Shown piece after piece: positions 1 to 13,300 of a stretch of DNA of 64,000 nt. The translations under genes and the position numbers were made by a program. Under the pieces are notes generated by a model. The model saw only the letters and a program-made list of their open reading frames with translations. It made no database searches and was not told where the DNA came from. Numbering within the stretch: the first letter of the stretch is position 1; the number at the start of each line of letters is the position of its first letter. Where the stretch lies: the NCBI RefSeq assembly GCF_018691265.1, contig NW_024881321.1, positions 25,951,698 to 26,015,697 on the forward strand, given 5' to 3'. This DNA comes from Tyto alba (Eukaryota > Chordata > Aves > Strigiformes > Tytonidae).

Positions 1-1994
1 TTATGACTGCTTTGGTTTATTATCCATATTGTTTATATTTAAACTGCACAGTAAATTTCTCTATTGCAAACATTCTAGGTATATATATATCTCTGATAAA
101 TATATATATATGTATATCTGTGCTTGGAAATAGGTGAGTTATATCTGATTGGAAATAGGTAAGTTTAGACAAATATCTAGCTGGCTCTTCCAAATAGCTG
201 AATGCATTTGTCTGTGATTCATCTGCTGATGCGTAGACAACTTTTTCCACCATTTGCATAACGCAGAGACATGCAGACAGCATCATTCTGAGGGACCTCT
301 CCAATGCTGCAGCAAAAGAAAAGCAGCTTGAAGGCAGGGACAATTTACTGTGTTCATATCCCAGACTTCCCTCTCTTTCATGATTTTACGTGTGCTCCAG
401 CTCCTTTTTCATGATTGCTACGATTGCCTTGGAGGATCAATCACTCTCCCTTCAGAAGAGAACCCTGTTTAACACAAGGCCCAAAGTGCACTTGGCATGG
501 GCAGAAAAGAGAAGCACCGTCAGTGCTGCATGTAGAGTTTTGTGCCTTAGGATGGCCCCAATATGGACAGCTGACCTAGCTCTGCTAGCTGCTCCCAAAC
601 TTTGGTCCTATTGCCACTAGCAGTCAGGAAAGCAGCAGGGAGACTGGATGATTAACATTACCCTTAATTTTGGCATCAAACAGCCAAACTTCTCTGTGTA
701 TATGTAAGTATGTATGTATGCCCATGACATGTGGTGGTTTACCAGCTTGCAGTTTCTCACTGGGAAAGAAAAGGAGGATTATCTCAAAAATAAGATGCAG
801 AGGAATGGGGAGGAAGGGAGTTTGAGTAAAGGTGAGGGAAGTGGATTGGGGTCCTGGGTTAGATGTGCAGGTCCCCCACACGCTATTGACCCTCTACTCT
901 TTACAGGCTTTGGTTAGAACAGCATCACAGGAGCCAGGGCACTGCCAGGCTTCACTGTCAACAACATCCCATAGCTTACCAAGAATGCAGTGTACGTTGC
1001 AGGTGAGGTAAATTGTAGCTGATTTTAAGCACCTCATTGACATCAACCAGGGAGAATCCATCACTGGCAAGAAGTCTCTGTTGCCATTGGGAAGGGCAGG
1101 GAGGCTCAGCAGTGGGTAACAGGAGGTCAGCAGAGCACCCAGCACCAGGATCCCACTCCCAGGCCAGAGCACACTGCTTCCGTGGGGGGATGATGTAAAC
1201 ACTGATGATTTTCAGAGAGCCCCAACCAAGGCCAGACTGCAATCTCCATGGGCAGAGACAACATGTGATCTGAAAGATACGGTAGCTCAGATGTGTTGCA
1301 TCTTCTTCTTCTTCTTTAGCTATTCCTCTGATTTTTGAGATTATATGTGATAAAAACTACTTCTTCACTTGGCTTTTGACCTGTCTGTCTGCTTGTGCTG
1401 TTTCCTTTAAAAACAGACACCTTCTGGTTGTTTTCATGCCTTGTTTCCATGGCAAGGTATGTGACACTGTTCTCTTGTCATCCAGCATGCCAGCTCTTGA
1501 GTAGCATGCTGCTGCTGCTGCCAGGGCTCTGCTACAGGACTTGTTAGGACTGCAAGAGACAAATGTCCTTGTTGAGCCTGACCCTGCTCACCCTTTTCTA
1601 CTCATTCTACCTGGGCTGTTTTCACCTTCTTCCTCTAAGCATGATGCTTCCTTTTCTTGCTGGAAATGTGTGCAGAATGCTGTAGCCACTGAAGGTGTCA
1701 TTGACACTTTCCAGAGTATTTTTCAGGGCACTGCTAGACACAGCTGGTGTCACTGTGTTTTTAGGATGTCCAAAGCCTTCATTTTTATGGTGGTGAGGGG
1801 ACAAGGTCGTCTCTTTATTTTTCTTTGGGTAAAGAAGATGAAAAATCTCAGCTGGAGGGAATAGATGGAGTATCCCACGGAGAGACTTTTTTCAAAAATA
1901 GGGGAAAATGTGAGAGGACTTGTGGAGAGAGGACAGTCTATCCTGCTGATACTAGTCAAGATAATTGTGCTGCCTGTCAACCTTTTCTTGCTTC
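1..1994. other. Upstream intron of GPC5, no gene seen
   Basis: No exon or recognisable repeat could be supported here. The stretch from about 760 to 1260 is richer in G and C than its surroundings and contains short open frames on the minus strand, but none resembles a known family well enough to call. A short (CTT)n tract lies near 1303-1318. The block 1840-1994 may be a further, more decayed 5' part of the CR1 that follows, but I could not align it with confidence. Confidence 0.6.
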
Positions 1995-4324
1995 AGATGT
2001 TGATTTGGAAGTGACATACATCATGGAGGAATTATAAACACCCTGGTATCTGCTGGAAGGACAACATAGCAGTGAACAGGCAATCTAAGAGATCGCCGGA
2101 GTACACTGGGGACAACTTCATGGCATAGGTGATAACAAGGAAGGGTGCTCTGCTGGACTTGATATTTACAAACAAAGAAGAATGTATCAGGACTGTGAAA
2201 GTCAGGAGCAGCCTTGAGGAGAAAGCGATGCAACAAAGAGGACTACAAGCCTGGATTTCATGAGACCAGATTTCAACCTCCTCAGAGATCTGCTTGGAAG
2301 AATCCTATGGGGTATGGCCGTGGAGAGTAGAGAGATCCAGGAGAGCTGGTTGATATTCAAGGATCACCTCCTCCAAAATCAAGAAAGCTCTATCCTGACA
2401 AGCAGGAAAACACGCAGAGGCATCAGGAGTCTGGCATAGTATAAGCAAAGTTCTCTTGACTGTACTTACAGAAAGGGAGTGTTTAGGAGGTAGAAGCAGA
2501 GTCACATGACCCAAGAGATGTATAGAGCTGGTGTCCAATATTGCAGGGGTAGGATTAGAAAAGTTAAGGCTGACCTGGAGTTAAATCTGACAAGTGATGG
2601 GAAAGGCAGCAAAAAAGAACTCTACAAGCACATAAACAACAAAAGTAAGACATGGGAAAATGTATGCCTGCTGCTGAATGTGGCAGGGGAGCTGGTGACA
2701 CGAGACACAGAAAAGTCTGAGGTATTAAATGCCACCTTCACCTCAGTCTTTACTAGTAAGACTGGCCTTCAGAAATTCAAGGACCCATAGACCAGAGGGA
2801 AAGTCTGGATCAATGAAAGCTTACCCTCAGTGGAGGAGAACAAGGTTAGGGCACTAACCTCAGAGCACTTAAACAAACTGGACATATATAAGTTCATGGG
2901 ACCTGACAAGTAGCACCCACAAGGGCTGAGGCAGCTGGCTGATGTCATTGTGAGGCCATTCTCAATTACCTTTGAATGGTGATGGCAACTGGGAGAGGTT
3001 CCTGGAGATCGGAATAAAGCAAATGTCACCCCTATCTTCAGAAAGAGTAAGAAGGAGGATCCAGGAAGCTACAGGTCAGTCAGCCATACCTTGATCCCTG
3101 TAAAGGTGACGGAGCTACTTATCCTGGAAACCATTCCAAACACATGGACAAGAAGGTGATTGGTGTGGATTTACAAAGGGGAAACCGTGCTTAGCCAACT
3201 TGATATCCTTGATGGGACAGAGAACTTGATAGGATATGGGTAGAACAATGGATGATGTTTGCCTCGACTTTATTAAAGCCTTTGAGACTACCTCCTACAA
3301 CATCCTTAAATACAAGCTGACAAAGTGCACAGTGAAGAAGACTGAAAGCTGGATGAGTGGCTGGGACCAGAGGATTGTGATCAGTGGCACAAAGTACAGT
3401 TCAAGGCAAGTCACTAGCGCTGAACCTCGGGAGTTGATAGTGGTGCACTGTTCAGTGTCTTCATTAATGGCCTGGGTGTTGGGACAGAGTGCACCCTCAG
3501 CAAGTTTGCAGACAATACAAAACTAGGAGGAGTAGCTGATACGTTAAATGGTTGTGCCATTCAGAGGGACCTTGGCAAGCTGAAGAACTGACCTGAGGGG
3601 TATCTCATGAAGTACAACACAGGCAAATTAAAAATCCTCCACCTGGGGAAGAATAAGCCCATGCACCAGTACATGCTGGGTGTTGGCTGACTGCAAAGAA
3701 GCTTTAGAAGAAAGGACATGGGGGTCCTGGTAGACACCAAACTGAACATGAGAAATGTACCTGAACATCCAAGAAGGCCGGCAGCCTCCAGGGCTGAATT
3801 AGGCAGAGTGTTACCAGCAGTTTGAGGCAAATGATCCTTCTGCTCAGAATGGGTGAGGCCACATCTGGAGTGCTGTGTCCAGCTCTGGGCTCCCCAGTAC
3901 GAGAAAGATATGGACTGACTGAAGTGAGTGCAGCCACAAAGTTGATTACGGGACTGGATCATCTTTCATATAAGAGGAGGCTGAGAGAGCTGGGTCTGTT
4001 CAGCCTGGAGAAGAGGAGGCTCTGGCAGAATCCCATCAGTGTGTATAAACACCTGATATGAGCCAATGAAGAGGAAGCAGCCAAGCTCTTTTCAGTGGTG
4101 CCCGCTGACAGGACAGAGGCAAGGGGCAGAAATTAAAAACCATGAAATTCCATGGAGCATGTTGCCCAGAGAGGTTGTGGAGTTTCCATCCTTGGAAATA
4201 TTCAAAATCCAACTAGACATGAACCTGGAAAACCAACTGTAGTGGACCTTGCTTGAATAGGGATGTTAGACTATATGACCTGAAGAAGTTCCTCCCAACC
4301 TAAATAATTCTGTGACTCTGTGAA
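1995..4324 (+). mobile_element. CR1 LINE, 5'-truncated and decayed, sense to host gene
   Basis: This is a CR1 non-LTR retrotransposon copy running from the middle of ORF2 to the 3' end. The reading drifts between frames. Recognisable pieces in order are the end of the endonuclease region and linker (about 2040-2500), the segment before the reverse transcriptase (2506-2790, with KADLELNL and VLNATFTSVF), the reverse transcriptase palm (around 3255, reading CLDFIKAFE, and around 3505-3530, reading FADN where FADD is usual) and the C-terminal region with the typical SYKRRLRELGLFSLEKRRL stretch at about 3963-4022. The 3' tail near 4300-4324 carries the degenerate CR1 terminal octamer-like repeat. 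Many stops and frameshifts show it is dead. The left edge is uncertain; full-length CR1 elements are about 4.5 kb. Confidence 0.9.
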
Positions 4325-6575
4325 ATGACTTAGAAGGTGGATACATCAGGGGAATATTCTTACTGAGGAGCCAGCCATCTTTGAATCAGTAGCTGTGGTG
4401 GGATAGGACCCACATATGGGCATCATGGACAAGGCAGGAACCTGTCATGAGAATGCTTCTCATGCAGGATGTGGACACTGGCTTCATCTTACGGCTGATG
4501 AACACTGACATGCGACGTATTCACTACCGCAGTACGCTGTTAAAACAGAGTCTGCACAAGACAGTACACATTGTCTAGTTTACAGATCTCCAGTCAAAGG
4601 GAAGGTGTATGAATTGTTTCTTACACAATCTCAAAGCCTGGATGAAATTCCCCAGGACAGGATGAGAAAAACTGTGGCCAATGTAGTGATAGCTCAGAAG
4701 TTCTCAAAGGAGTTGGTTGCAAAGCTATATATCAACAATAGGTACTTTTCTTCTCAAGAGAAGTGGAGTTATTGATGATGAACTGTGGTGGGAGAATGAG
4801 CCTTGGTTTAGAGATTGCACAGATACAACCTAATTTTGATGTTGTGCAAAAATTAATTATATTGTTCCTGTCATCAGACTATCTGACTGGACTCAGCCTT
4901 ATACTCCTTTAACGTTCACCAAGTGTGTGTTCCCATTACCAATTTGTAAAAGAGAAAACCCCAAGTGAGCAATGTGTCATACAGTTCTTTCATACTTTTG
5001 AAAAAAATGTAAAAAATTAAATACGTAATTTTCAGCAAAGCGGATTTTGGAATAAAATTGTGGAGTTCTGCCTACAGCTTTTGGCATATGTCTCTGCCAT
5101 AATTACTTTGCTGAATTTAAATTACTTGATAAATTGATGAATTTAAATTACTTCACAATATCGATATAAACTGATTTGTAGAAAGTGCTGAACAGTAATT
5201 GGATTTAAAGTCCTCATCTTATACAGGTCTGTATTCTAATATCATTGTGTTCTAAAAGAAGGTTTGATATCTAACCTAACACACAGTTGAACACCATCAC
5301 CTTCCATTTCTCTCCATTCACAGATAGCCAGCTGTCGCTGTGAAAAACTGTGGTGTTTGTATAATAAAGTATGGCATATTTTTATACATCAGTCATTTTT
5401 TTTAATGTAGCATGAGGTGTACTGCAGTCATGACCTCTATCTAATTCAGATTCCTCTCATGTTATGTTTCACTTCTGCATTGTTTCAAAGTGGAAAAGCT
5501 CCTTGCTGCTGTCAAAAGGTTTTCTTCTGAGGCTAAACTGGACTTCATTCATCAGAAAAGAGAATGGAGAACTTTGAAAACAAAGCAGAAATCAACAAAG
5601 AAAGTGTTTATGGCTTGTTTGTAACTAATGAAAAGTTGTTTTAATTAAATAGTAGGCTTTCTTGCTACCTAAACATACACGGTGGTTTGACAGCTCTTCA
5701 CATCTTTTCTGGATTGATCCATCCTAGCTGTATATTTCAGTAGCTTGCACTCACTGAGATCTGAAGCATTACCCTTTTTTCTGTAATCTTGTCCACTATA
5801 CCACACACTATATAGTACCACTAAAAATGTCCCTGCTGTTTTGCAGATTTTGTAACTAAAATCAGTGTTTTCCAAATAACAACAAAATCTCTGTTACAAT
5901 ATTCAGCATAAAAATAGTGATAATCACATCTTGGACCATCTCTTGTGTGTTGGAATCCCTATTGTAAGCTCTGTGCTACAGAATTCTGCTCAGAATCAGT
6001 GTCCTTTTCCAGTGCAGCAGGTCTACTTGCTTCTAATGTGTAGAAACGGGGCTTCATATCACACACAGATTATTAGCAGAGTCACTGATGCATCCATAGT
6101 CAGGCACACATTTTGTAACAAAGTATGTTAGCGTATGATCTGTTCCTTTAATTTATCAGGGCATTACTTCTCAAGTGCAAATTGGAAAGAAAAAATAAAA
6201 TTGATACATTTTGCTGGACATATACTTGCTAATACTCTGTTAGTGTCTTTATTTTAAGGTTTATGATACACACAGATGTGTGACAGACACTGGAAGCACT
6301 TATTTCTGTCAAGAACATCTTAAATATAATGGGAGAACATGAAGCCGTGAAACCACGTCAGTCAAAATAAAGTCAATTGCTGCATTCTTCAGCTTCTCAG
6401 CATTTGAGTATATGGTGGCACAGTTTTTGGTACCTGTTTCAAGATGCATCATTTCAAATTCCTCTTCTTTCAGCAAGTTTTCATTTATGGAAATGAGAGA
6501 GGATGTGTTTCTTACTTCTGGTGACAAGAGGTTCAAGTCCAGTGTCAAGTTCATGTCTCACACTTTCCTGAACAG
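4325..6575. other. Intron, no gene seen
   Basis: AT-rich intronic sequence between the CR1 and the first LTR. A 44-codon open frame at 4447-4578 is locally rich in CpG but resembles nothing I know. Near 5113-5152 a short motif (gaatttaaattact) occurs twice. I saw no other structure. Confidence 0.6.
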
Positions 6576-7365
6576 TGCTTTGCAGATGCCCCGGGGCTGG
6601 CAGCGTGGCTGCAGGGCAGCCCCTGTGAGGGGAGGCTGGGGCTGCCAACCAACCCCCTGCAGGGCACGGCTGGGCCCCTCGGCCAAGGTGGGGGCACCTT
6701 TGTTCTTAAACATATTTAAGAAAGGATGAAAATGATGCATGGCAGCTAGGCGTGAGGAAAAAACATGAGAGAAAGAGCCCCTGCAGACAGCAAGGCCAGA
6801 GAAGGAGGAGGGGGAGGAGGTGCTTCAGGTGACGGAGCAGAGATTCCCCCACAGCAGTGGAAAAAAACATGGTGAGGCAGGTTGAGCCCCTGCAGCCTGT
6901 GCAGTAGACCATGGTGGAGCAAATATCCACACTGCAGCAGGTAGGCAACTCCATGCTGGAGCAGGGGAAAAATGTGAGGAGCAAGGAGCAGCAGAGATGA
7001 AGTCTTATGGACTGATCACAACCCCCATTCCCCATCCCCCCCACAGCACCTGCGGGGCCGAAGGAAGGCAGAGGAGTTGGATGTGAAGGAATGAAGTTGA
7101 GTCTGGGATGAAGAGGGAGGCTAGGGGGGCAGGTGTTTTTAGTTTTATCTTTGTTCTTCACTCTGTTTTTAAATGGCAATAAATTCAGTTCATCATCCCC
7201 AAGTTAAGGCTGTTTTGCCCACGACAGTAATTGGTGAGTGCTCTCCTTGTCTTTATCTCAATCCAAAAGCTTTATTCATCTTATTTTCTCTCTCAGTCCT
7301 GGTGAGGAGGGGGAGTGAAAAAGCGTCTGGGTGGGGGTCTGGCAGCCAGCCAAGGTCAACCCACA
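6576..7365 (+). mobile_element. Solo LTR of an avian endogenous retrovirus, sense to host gene
   Basis: The block is much more GC-rich than the intron around it and reads as a complete but shortened LTR. A TATA-like box (catatttaag) is at 6711-6720. A poly(A) signal AATAAA is at 7178-7183, followed by the stretch ctgttttgcccacgacagt and the downstream part ending in ggtcaacccaca at 7365. Known: this end and the repeated ccatggtggagcag / ccatgctggagcag units (6908-6970) are hallmarks of a common avian LTR type. The units that usually form a longer tandem array are reduced to about two here. No primer-binding site follows the right edge and no internal genes are present, so it is a solo LTR. 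I found no convincing target-site duplication, and the left edge is approximate. Family name not assigned. Confidence 0.85.
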
Positions 7366-10300
7366 GCACTTATCAACACACATGCGCGCGCACACACATG
7401 GCTTTGGCAACCGGGTAGTGCAGGTTTGCATAAGGTATGTTCAATGTAGACTGCCAAGTAAATAATGTAGGAACTTATCATGGCATGCATTATGCATTCC
7501 TGTTTAATGTGTTTAGAGCAAATCCACTTCACAATTTGAAATGACTTGAATCTTCTGTTAAATCTTTCAGTTTGATGCACTTCTTTCTAAAGATTGAGAT
7601 CTGTTTTGTCAGGAAAGCATAGGATCTTTAATATGCCTTCCTGTTTTTTTCTTTTTTAACAGAAAGTTAGGCAAAATTTGGGCAAAATGCACAGGTCCAA
7701 AATGGCCTTCCTATTTCCACTGATTGCAGAGTGACTCAAGAGTTCTGAAAAATGTGGAGGAAGCAGTCTAGGCTGCCATCATGTTCTGGTTTTAGGTGAT
7801 GTGCTGGATGTCTAACTCTGCTTTGGCACTGTGGCAGGCTTGTCTGAATGTGTCCACTGGGGAGCTGAACTGAAGGTAAGAAAGATGCTCCAAGAGGCTG
7901 AAAATGCTTCAGTTGCATTCTTCATATTTGCAGAAAGAGAAGAAAGGAGGCTTTTCACTTCTTCCTCAAAGCCAGGTAAGAGGCACGAACAAGGGTAAAG
8001 GAAGAAGTCAGCTGAGAATCCTTTCTGTAGGCTGTGTACATGTTTTCTTTTTTTTTCTCTGCTCTTCCTTTTTCATTGTGAAGCAGAATAACTGTTCACA
8101 GAGAGCTACTGAGCTGAGCAGACTTCTGGCATCTCATCTGGCCCTTAAATCACTACCAATCCTTTGTACTGGAAGAGAAAAACTTAGTGAGAGCAAATCC
8201 AGAGATTTTGAAGCAAATGAGTTTTTCAGACTATTTTGGTCCCTGAAATTATATGAACATGTGTGAATAAGTGACTGTCTTGTACATCACAAAAGATCTT
8301 CAAAGAAAACTGGTTTGTCCAGATTCAAATAAAAAGGTGAGGAGACACTGAAACACTGAATATACGGATACAGGAAGCAAAACCACTAATCTCATAAGAT
8401 GTAGTTTGGTAGTTTGGAATGGGGGAGAAACACCTAGGTTCTCTGAAATGCTGATTAACTAGATAGTAGGTTTTTTCCCTCATCTTTTCTTGAGGCGGTT
8501 TCTGATTCTTTATTATCACGAAGAGGTGACCCTCCAATTATCTAAAGAGTTGTTGACAGTGTCTTATGCTAGATGAAATAATACATTATGACTGTTACTG
8601 TAAGTATATATGATTTTATTGACTTACATACTTCTGTTGTAGATCTTACTCACAAAACTGCTCTCCTTTTCACAATTTTGGAACATAACTTACAGCCTGC
8701 CACAAAGTGTAAACACATCGTGCAGGTATGCTGACACAGCCAACTTGTTTTGCTTCCACATATTCTTTATGCATTGTTAGTTGTAGTATGTTTTTTGGTT
8801 TAAGTGAGTAACATGCATGATAAAGGTTATAGAGCCTCATTTCTGCTTTTGTTGACAGTCACATTCCTACTGAATTTATTTTGGATTACGGAGGTGACCC
8901 TTGATAGATTTCTACTTAGGTTTAATGAACAATTCTGCTTGTATCAGACAAGAAGGCATAATGTTAGCCCTTTACGTCAGAGCTGTATTTGCAGGGCACA
9001 CAGGAGTAAGGAGCAATAAGGTGTATTTTAACCACTAGAGAGCATAGATAAATCAGTCTAACTACACACAGGCAGCTGATCTTTGGAAAGGGCTACTGCC
9101 GGTTTTATATAATTGCTTTTCAGAGGAGAACCACAGAGTGTTTTCACTGAACATAAATGAAACACCTTGGCATCCACTGAAGCAGACTTGGATTGGGAGA
9201 GCTGGCATCCTCTCACAAGAAGCAGTTTTGTTGAACTGCCTTTGAAGACTTTCAACTGGCAGTGCTGTATTCTGGCTGCAGGGTAGCTTGGCTGAGAACA
9301 TTAGGATTTCCCCTGTCATTAAGCCATTAAAAAAAAAAAATCATTTCCTTCCCTCCCACCCCCATTCAGAAGGAGAAACTATTTTTACTGCCAGACTTGC
9401 TGAGTGTTAGTCCCTCATGAAAGGAGCAGCAGAATTAAAACCGTTTAAGGTTTTAGTAATTAGAGAGCAGAAGGCACAAATTAAAAGTATATTAAGTAAC
9501 TCAAATTTATGGGCTATTAGATTTTCTTTTACAATCAGAACATGCAAACTTATGAAGGAAATCAGAGATAATTAAAAACTGGAAAGATATGAGAACAGTC
9601 TCAAGAAGTTGGTCTGTAGCACTGGTTTTGGTAGAGTAGTAGGAAGAGGATACGAGTCTCAGTCACATGAAAATTGTGGACTGTGGCTCCCAGAATCCAA
9701 CAGCTTGGACAGTAATCTTATGCAAAACTGCAATAAAAAATTGCTGGTTAGAAAAAAATGGTTTGCCATCTCTTAGCATTTTTGTCTCTTCTTTGGTCCT
9801 CCATCTTAACTGTAGGTTTCCCCAAAAAGGTGTACAGCAATGTCACTAATGCCGCACTAGTGCCAAACAGTGGAATAATTCGTTCAGTATCTCCGAATTG
9901 TTGTTTTATTTATATATCACATAAAATTATTTTCTTTTTTTTTTACAAAATGTAATCCTCTCAGTTTTTTGCTATGAGGCTATCACTGCCTTGCTGATGG
10001 GTCTGCATTTTGTATATCTGCAGTTTGCATTTATCTTTGCTCAATACCACTTGGATGCATGTAGGGCAAACTATTATATTTAACAAGGTTAGTTTGAATT
10101 GGATTGGTTACTTACTGAGCTTGAAACCACTTCCGTCTCTTCTCTCACTTGAAAAATTATAAATGCACTTTTTCATGTATCACCTGAACTTTACCTGAAA
10201 ATTACAATTTTGAATAAAATTTCTTTGAAATTATCATTATTTGGCAAGTCCATTTAAGATTTGTCTTGCAGGTGTTAATAAATGGAGTGTTTAATAATTT

Positions 10301-13300
10301 GTTCAAGCATTATTCTAAGTAGCAGCTTTACTCTGTAATTCTCTAGGCTGTTGTTCAGAATGTTTGCCCCTTTTGGGTTGTCTTGGACTTCTCTTTCAAG
10401 TTCTGTAAATTAATTAAACCTATGTATGAAACTTATAAAATTGTAAGTTACCACTCTAACTCCAGAGCTTGCTTGGTGTTCTGGATGCCTAAGATGTCCT
10501 GAAGCTACAGAGAAGAAAAAGAGACAACTAGTCACAGAGAAAGAACAAAACATTTACGAAGAAAACAAAGGAAATATTACAAAATTTCTTCACGATTTTC
10601 CTGTGTTGTAAACACTAGTGGTACTCCACTGCTCTTCCCTAAAACAATCTAATTAACGTCTTTTTCCTGTTCTGAAGGAAAATCGGCCTGTTGTACCAAA
10701 TGCTTACTCTCCATGTTTTCAAGAACTTGAATTTTGCCTCAGTAGGGAATACTTTAATCTTCCATCACATGTGCAAGCTCTTACATGTCAAAATACATTT
10801 TTTTCTTTGCAACAGAAGTTTGATATTAAATAAGCAACTGTTCTAAGAGGCAAACGATAAAAGCCTGCTGAAGTGCTTGGAAATACTGAAATGCTGGTGC
10901 TCCCTCTTGTGGTTTAACTAAAAGAAGACAAACCAGCGAAACTGGCTCTAAGCGTGTGGATATATTGGCTCCAGCAACAGGAGCTCAGCTGGAGATTATG
11001 ACGAGGTAAAAGGAGAAGCTATTCTTACTTTGAGAAATCTTCATTTTCATCTGCTTAGATGATCAGAAAGTGCCAAACCCCTGTGTTGCCTGGTGATGGA
11101 GGAGCCACCCTCTCCTGTGCTGCTCTCAGAGCCTGGCTGGCAGAATAAGGTGCAAAACTGAGTATGCTGTACTGGTCTTCTTATTCTCTTCTGTCTGTCA
11201 CACAGCCATTTACCTAAAAGTTTTACAGATCCACCTGCAAGGATTAAATCTGAATCAAGGAAACTCCATAAGCATTTGGTACATTGTTTTTCTGGATTAA
11301 TATTTTGGATAGTTTGATTAGTAATCCATTACTGGAAATGCTTGTGACTTATCAAGAATCTGTTTCTTGAAGAAAGTATTCGTTTGTGTATTCCTATAAA
11401 ATAAAATAAAATTAACTTAGCCACATTTATTTTGTAACAAATATGTTTTCAGCTGGTTCATCCCTGCTATCTCATTCTAGCTTTGTTTTAAAGTTATTAG
11501 ACTTCAGCTGTCCATTTACTCATGAGTGTTTGAGGGGATTTAGCTGTGAGGGTTGGTGACAAATTTGTGTTCTGATAGCTAGAACTGAAAGTCACCAGAC
11601 TAATCACTAACTAAATCATGCATTAAATAAAGGCAGTTTTAAATACCTACATGGACTATGGCTACACTGATGGCTTACAGGTCTGAGAGACCGTGTCAGT
11701 CTGGTGACTACTTGACACATATCCCATTTACAGGAAATCCTGGATATATATGTATGAGAAGCTTACAGTACTTGCTAAACTTAACAAAACAAGCATGAAA
11801 CAGTTAAACATAAAAGAAAGGGCAATTTCCAGACTCCTTGTTCTGATTCCCAACTAGAGCTGAGACTAAGCCCAAGACGTTTTGTATCCAGAGAAGTGTT
11901 TTCTTCCGTTTCTCTATGCACAGCAGTAGGAACTAGTGAAACAGACTGCAGACACACTGCAAGACTAGGACATGCTCATTTTTTCAGTGTATTTTGCAAC
12001 AGCCTATGACCCAAAGCAGAGCAGAGAGTCTCGGGATTCGTGAGATTTATTTCTGGAACAGTGGCAGTGTTTAAAGAGTATGGCATAGCTAATCACTGAG
12101 ACTTGGCATGTCTAGTTCAAAGTGCGCCACAGGACTGTGCATTCCATTTGATTCAGTCATTTGATGAAAAATCATTTCAGTAGAAATATTGAGGTCAGAA
12201 AGAACATTTCTGTAGTGAAAAAAAAGACCCAAAGAATGTGACTGACTGATTTCTCCTGTTGAGTGTGTAAACTTAGAGAACAGTATCCCACCGTTATTGA
12301 TATGATGCTCACATCATTGTCCAGTCCTGTGTAAATGTAAAGGTTTATGATGCTCCGGTTTTCCAAACTGTAAGTAACCTTAAGTAGACATTCTACAGAA
12401 TTGCACGAAGCAAAATCAAACTGCCATAAAGTTCATGTGTGGCACTAATTGCAATTTAACTGCATGGTTATTACAAGAGCTTTTAATTAACCCAGTCATC
12501 ATACTGTGGCATACAAATTGTGCATAATAACAGCATGCTGAGTATAATGACAATAGGTTTGTCTGAACTGTGAAAATCAGGAGTTTTATCATTTTCTGAG
12601 GTTTCTTTTTATGCCCTTAAATATTGTGCAGTATTTAAGAACATTTGACCAAAATAAAGAAAACAAAGCAAAACCAGAAAAAAACCCCTACCAAGTGGCT
12701 AAAGCTTGTCTGTTTTAAAATTTTATAAGAGTCTTTAATTATTCCTGAAATTCAATGAGATGTGTAATTCTCTGCTGTATATTTGGGGGGATTTTTCAGT
12801 CTCACTTTTCTTAGGGTATTTTCAGTCCTTTTTGAGAATCATTTTATATAGTCTTTTAGGATTTTGTGTTTGAAGCCAAGAAAAATGCTCAGTGTGTGGA
12901 AACATGCAGTGGGAATACTCTTTCAGTGAAACTGGAAGATAGTAAGAATATGTTCTGATCGGATATTGCTGCAAAATGGTCATTTGTTAGATCATTAGTG
13001 TAGTGAGACCATTCCCCTTCTCTCAAAATTATAATGCCAGACTGTGTCTCTCAAGACTGGTGGTAATAGAACTGAATGAATTTTTACTTGGAAGGTTAAT
13101 TTTGCAGTCCAAAGACTAAAAATTAAGAAACAATGTAGATAATGAATATAGTTGTAGTCTTTCAGAAAACACGGGAAATACAACTAAGTGGCGTTATACC
13201 GTGTACTCATTCCTGGAGATCTAAAGAATGCATACAGAAAAAAAAAAAAGCAGACATTATTATGGAAAGTGTGTTAATCTATTTTTTAGGCTATCATCAA

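Noticed and set aside
894..1242. Overlapping minus-strand open frames of 102 and 88 codons, cysteine-containing, faintly like a secreted protein domain
   Set aside because: No domain could be matched; cysteine spacing fits no family I know, there is no splice context, and the two frames are in conflict.
4447..4578. 44-codon frame with locally high CpG
   Set aside because: Too short, no similarity, no promoter or splice signals.
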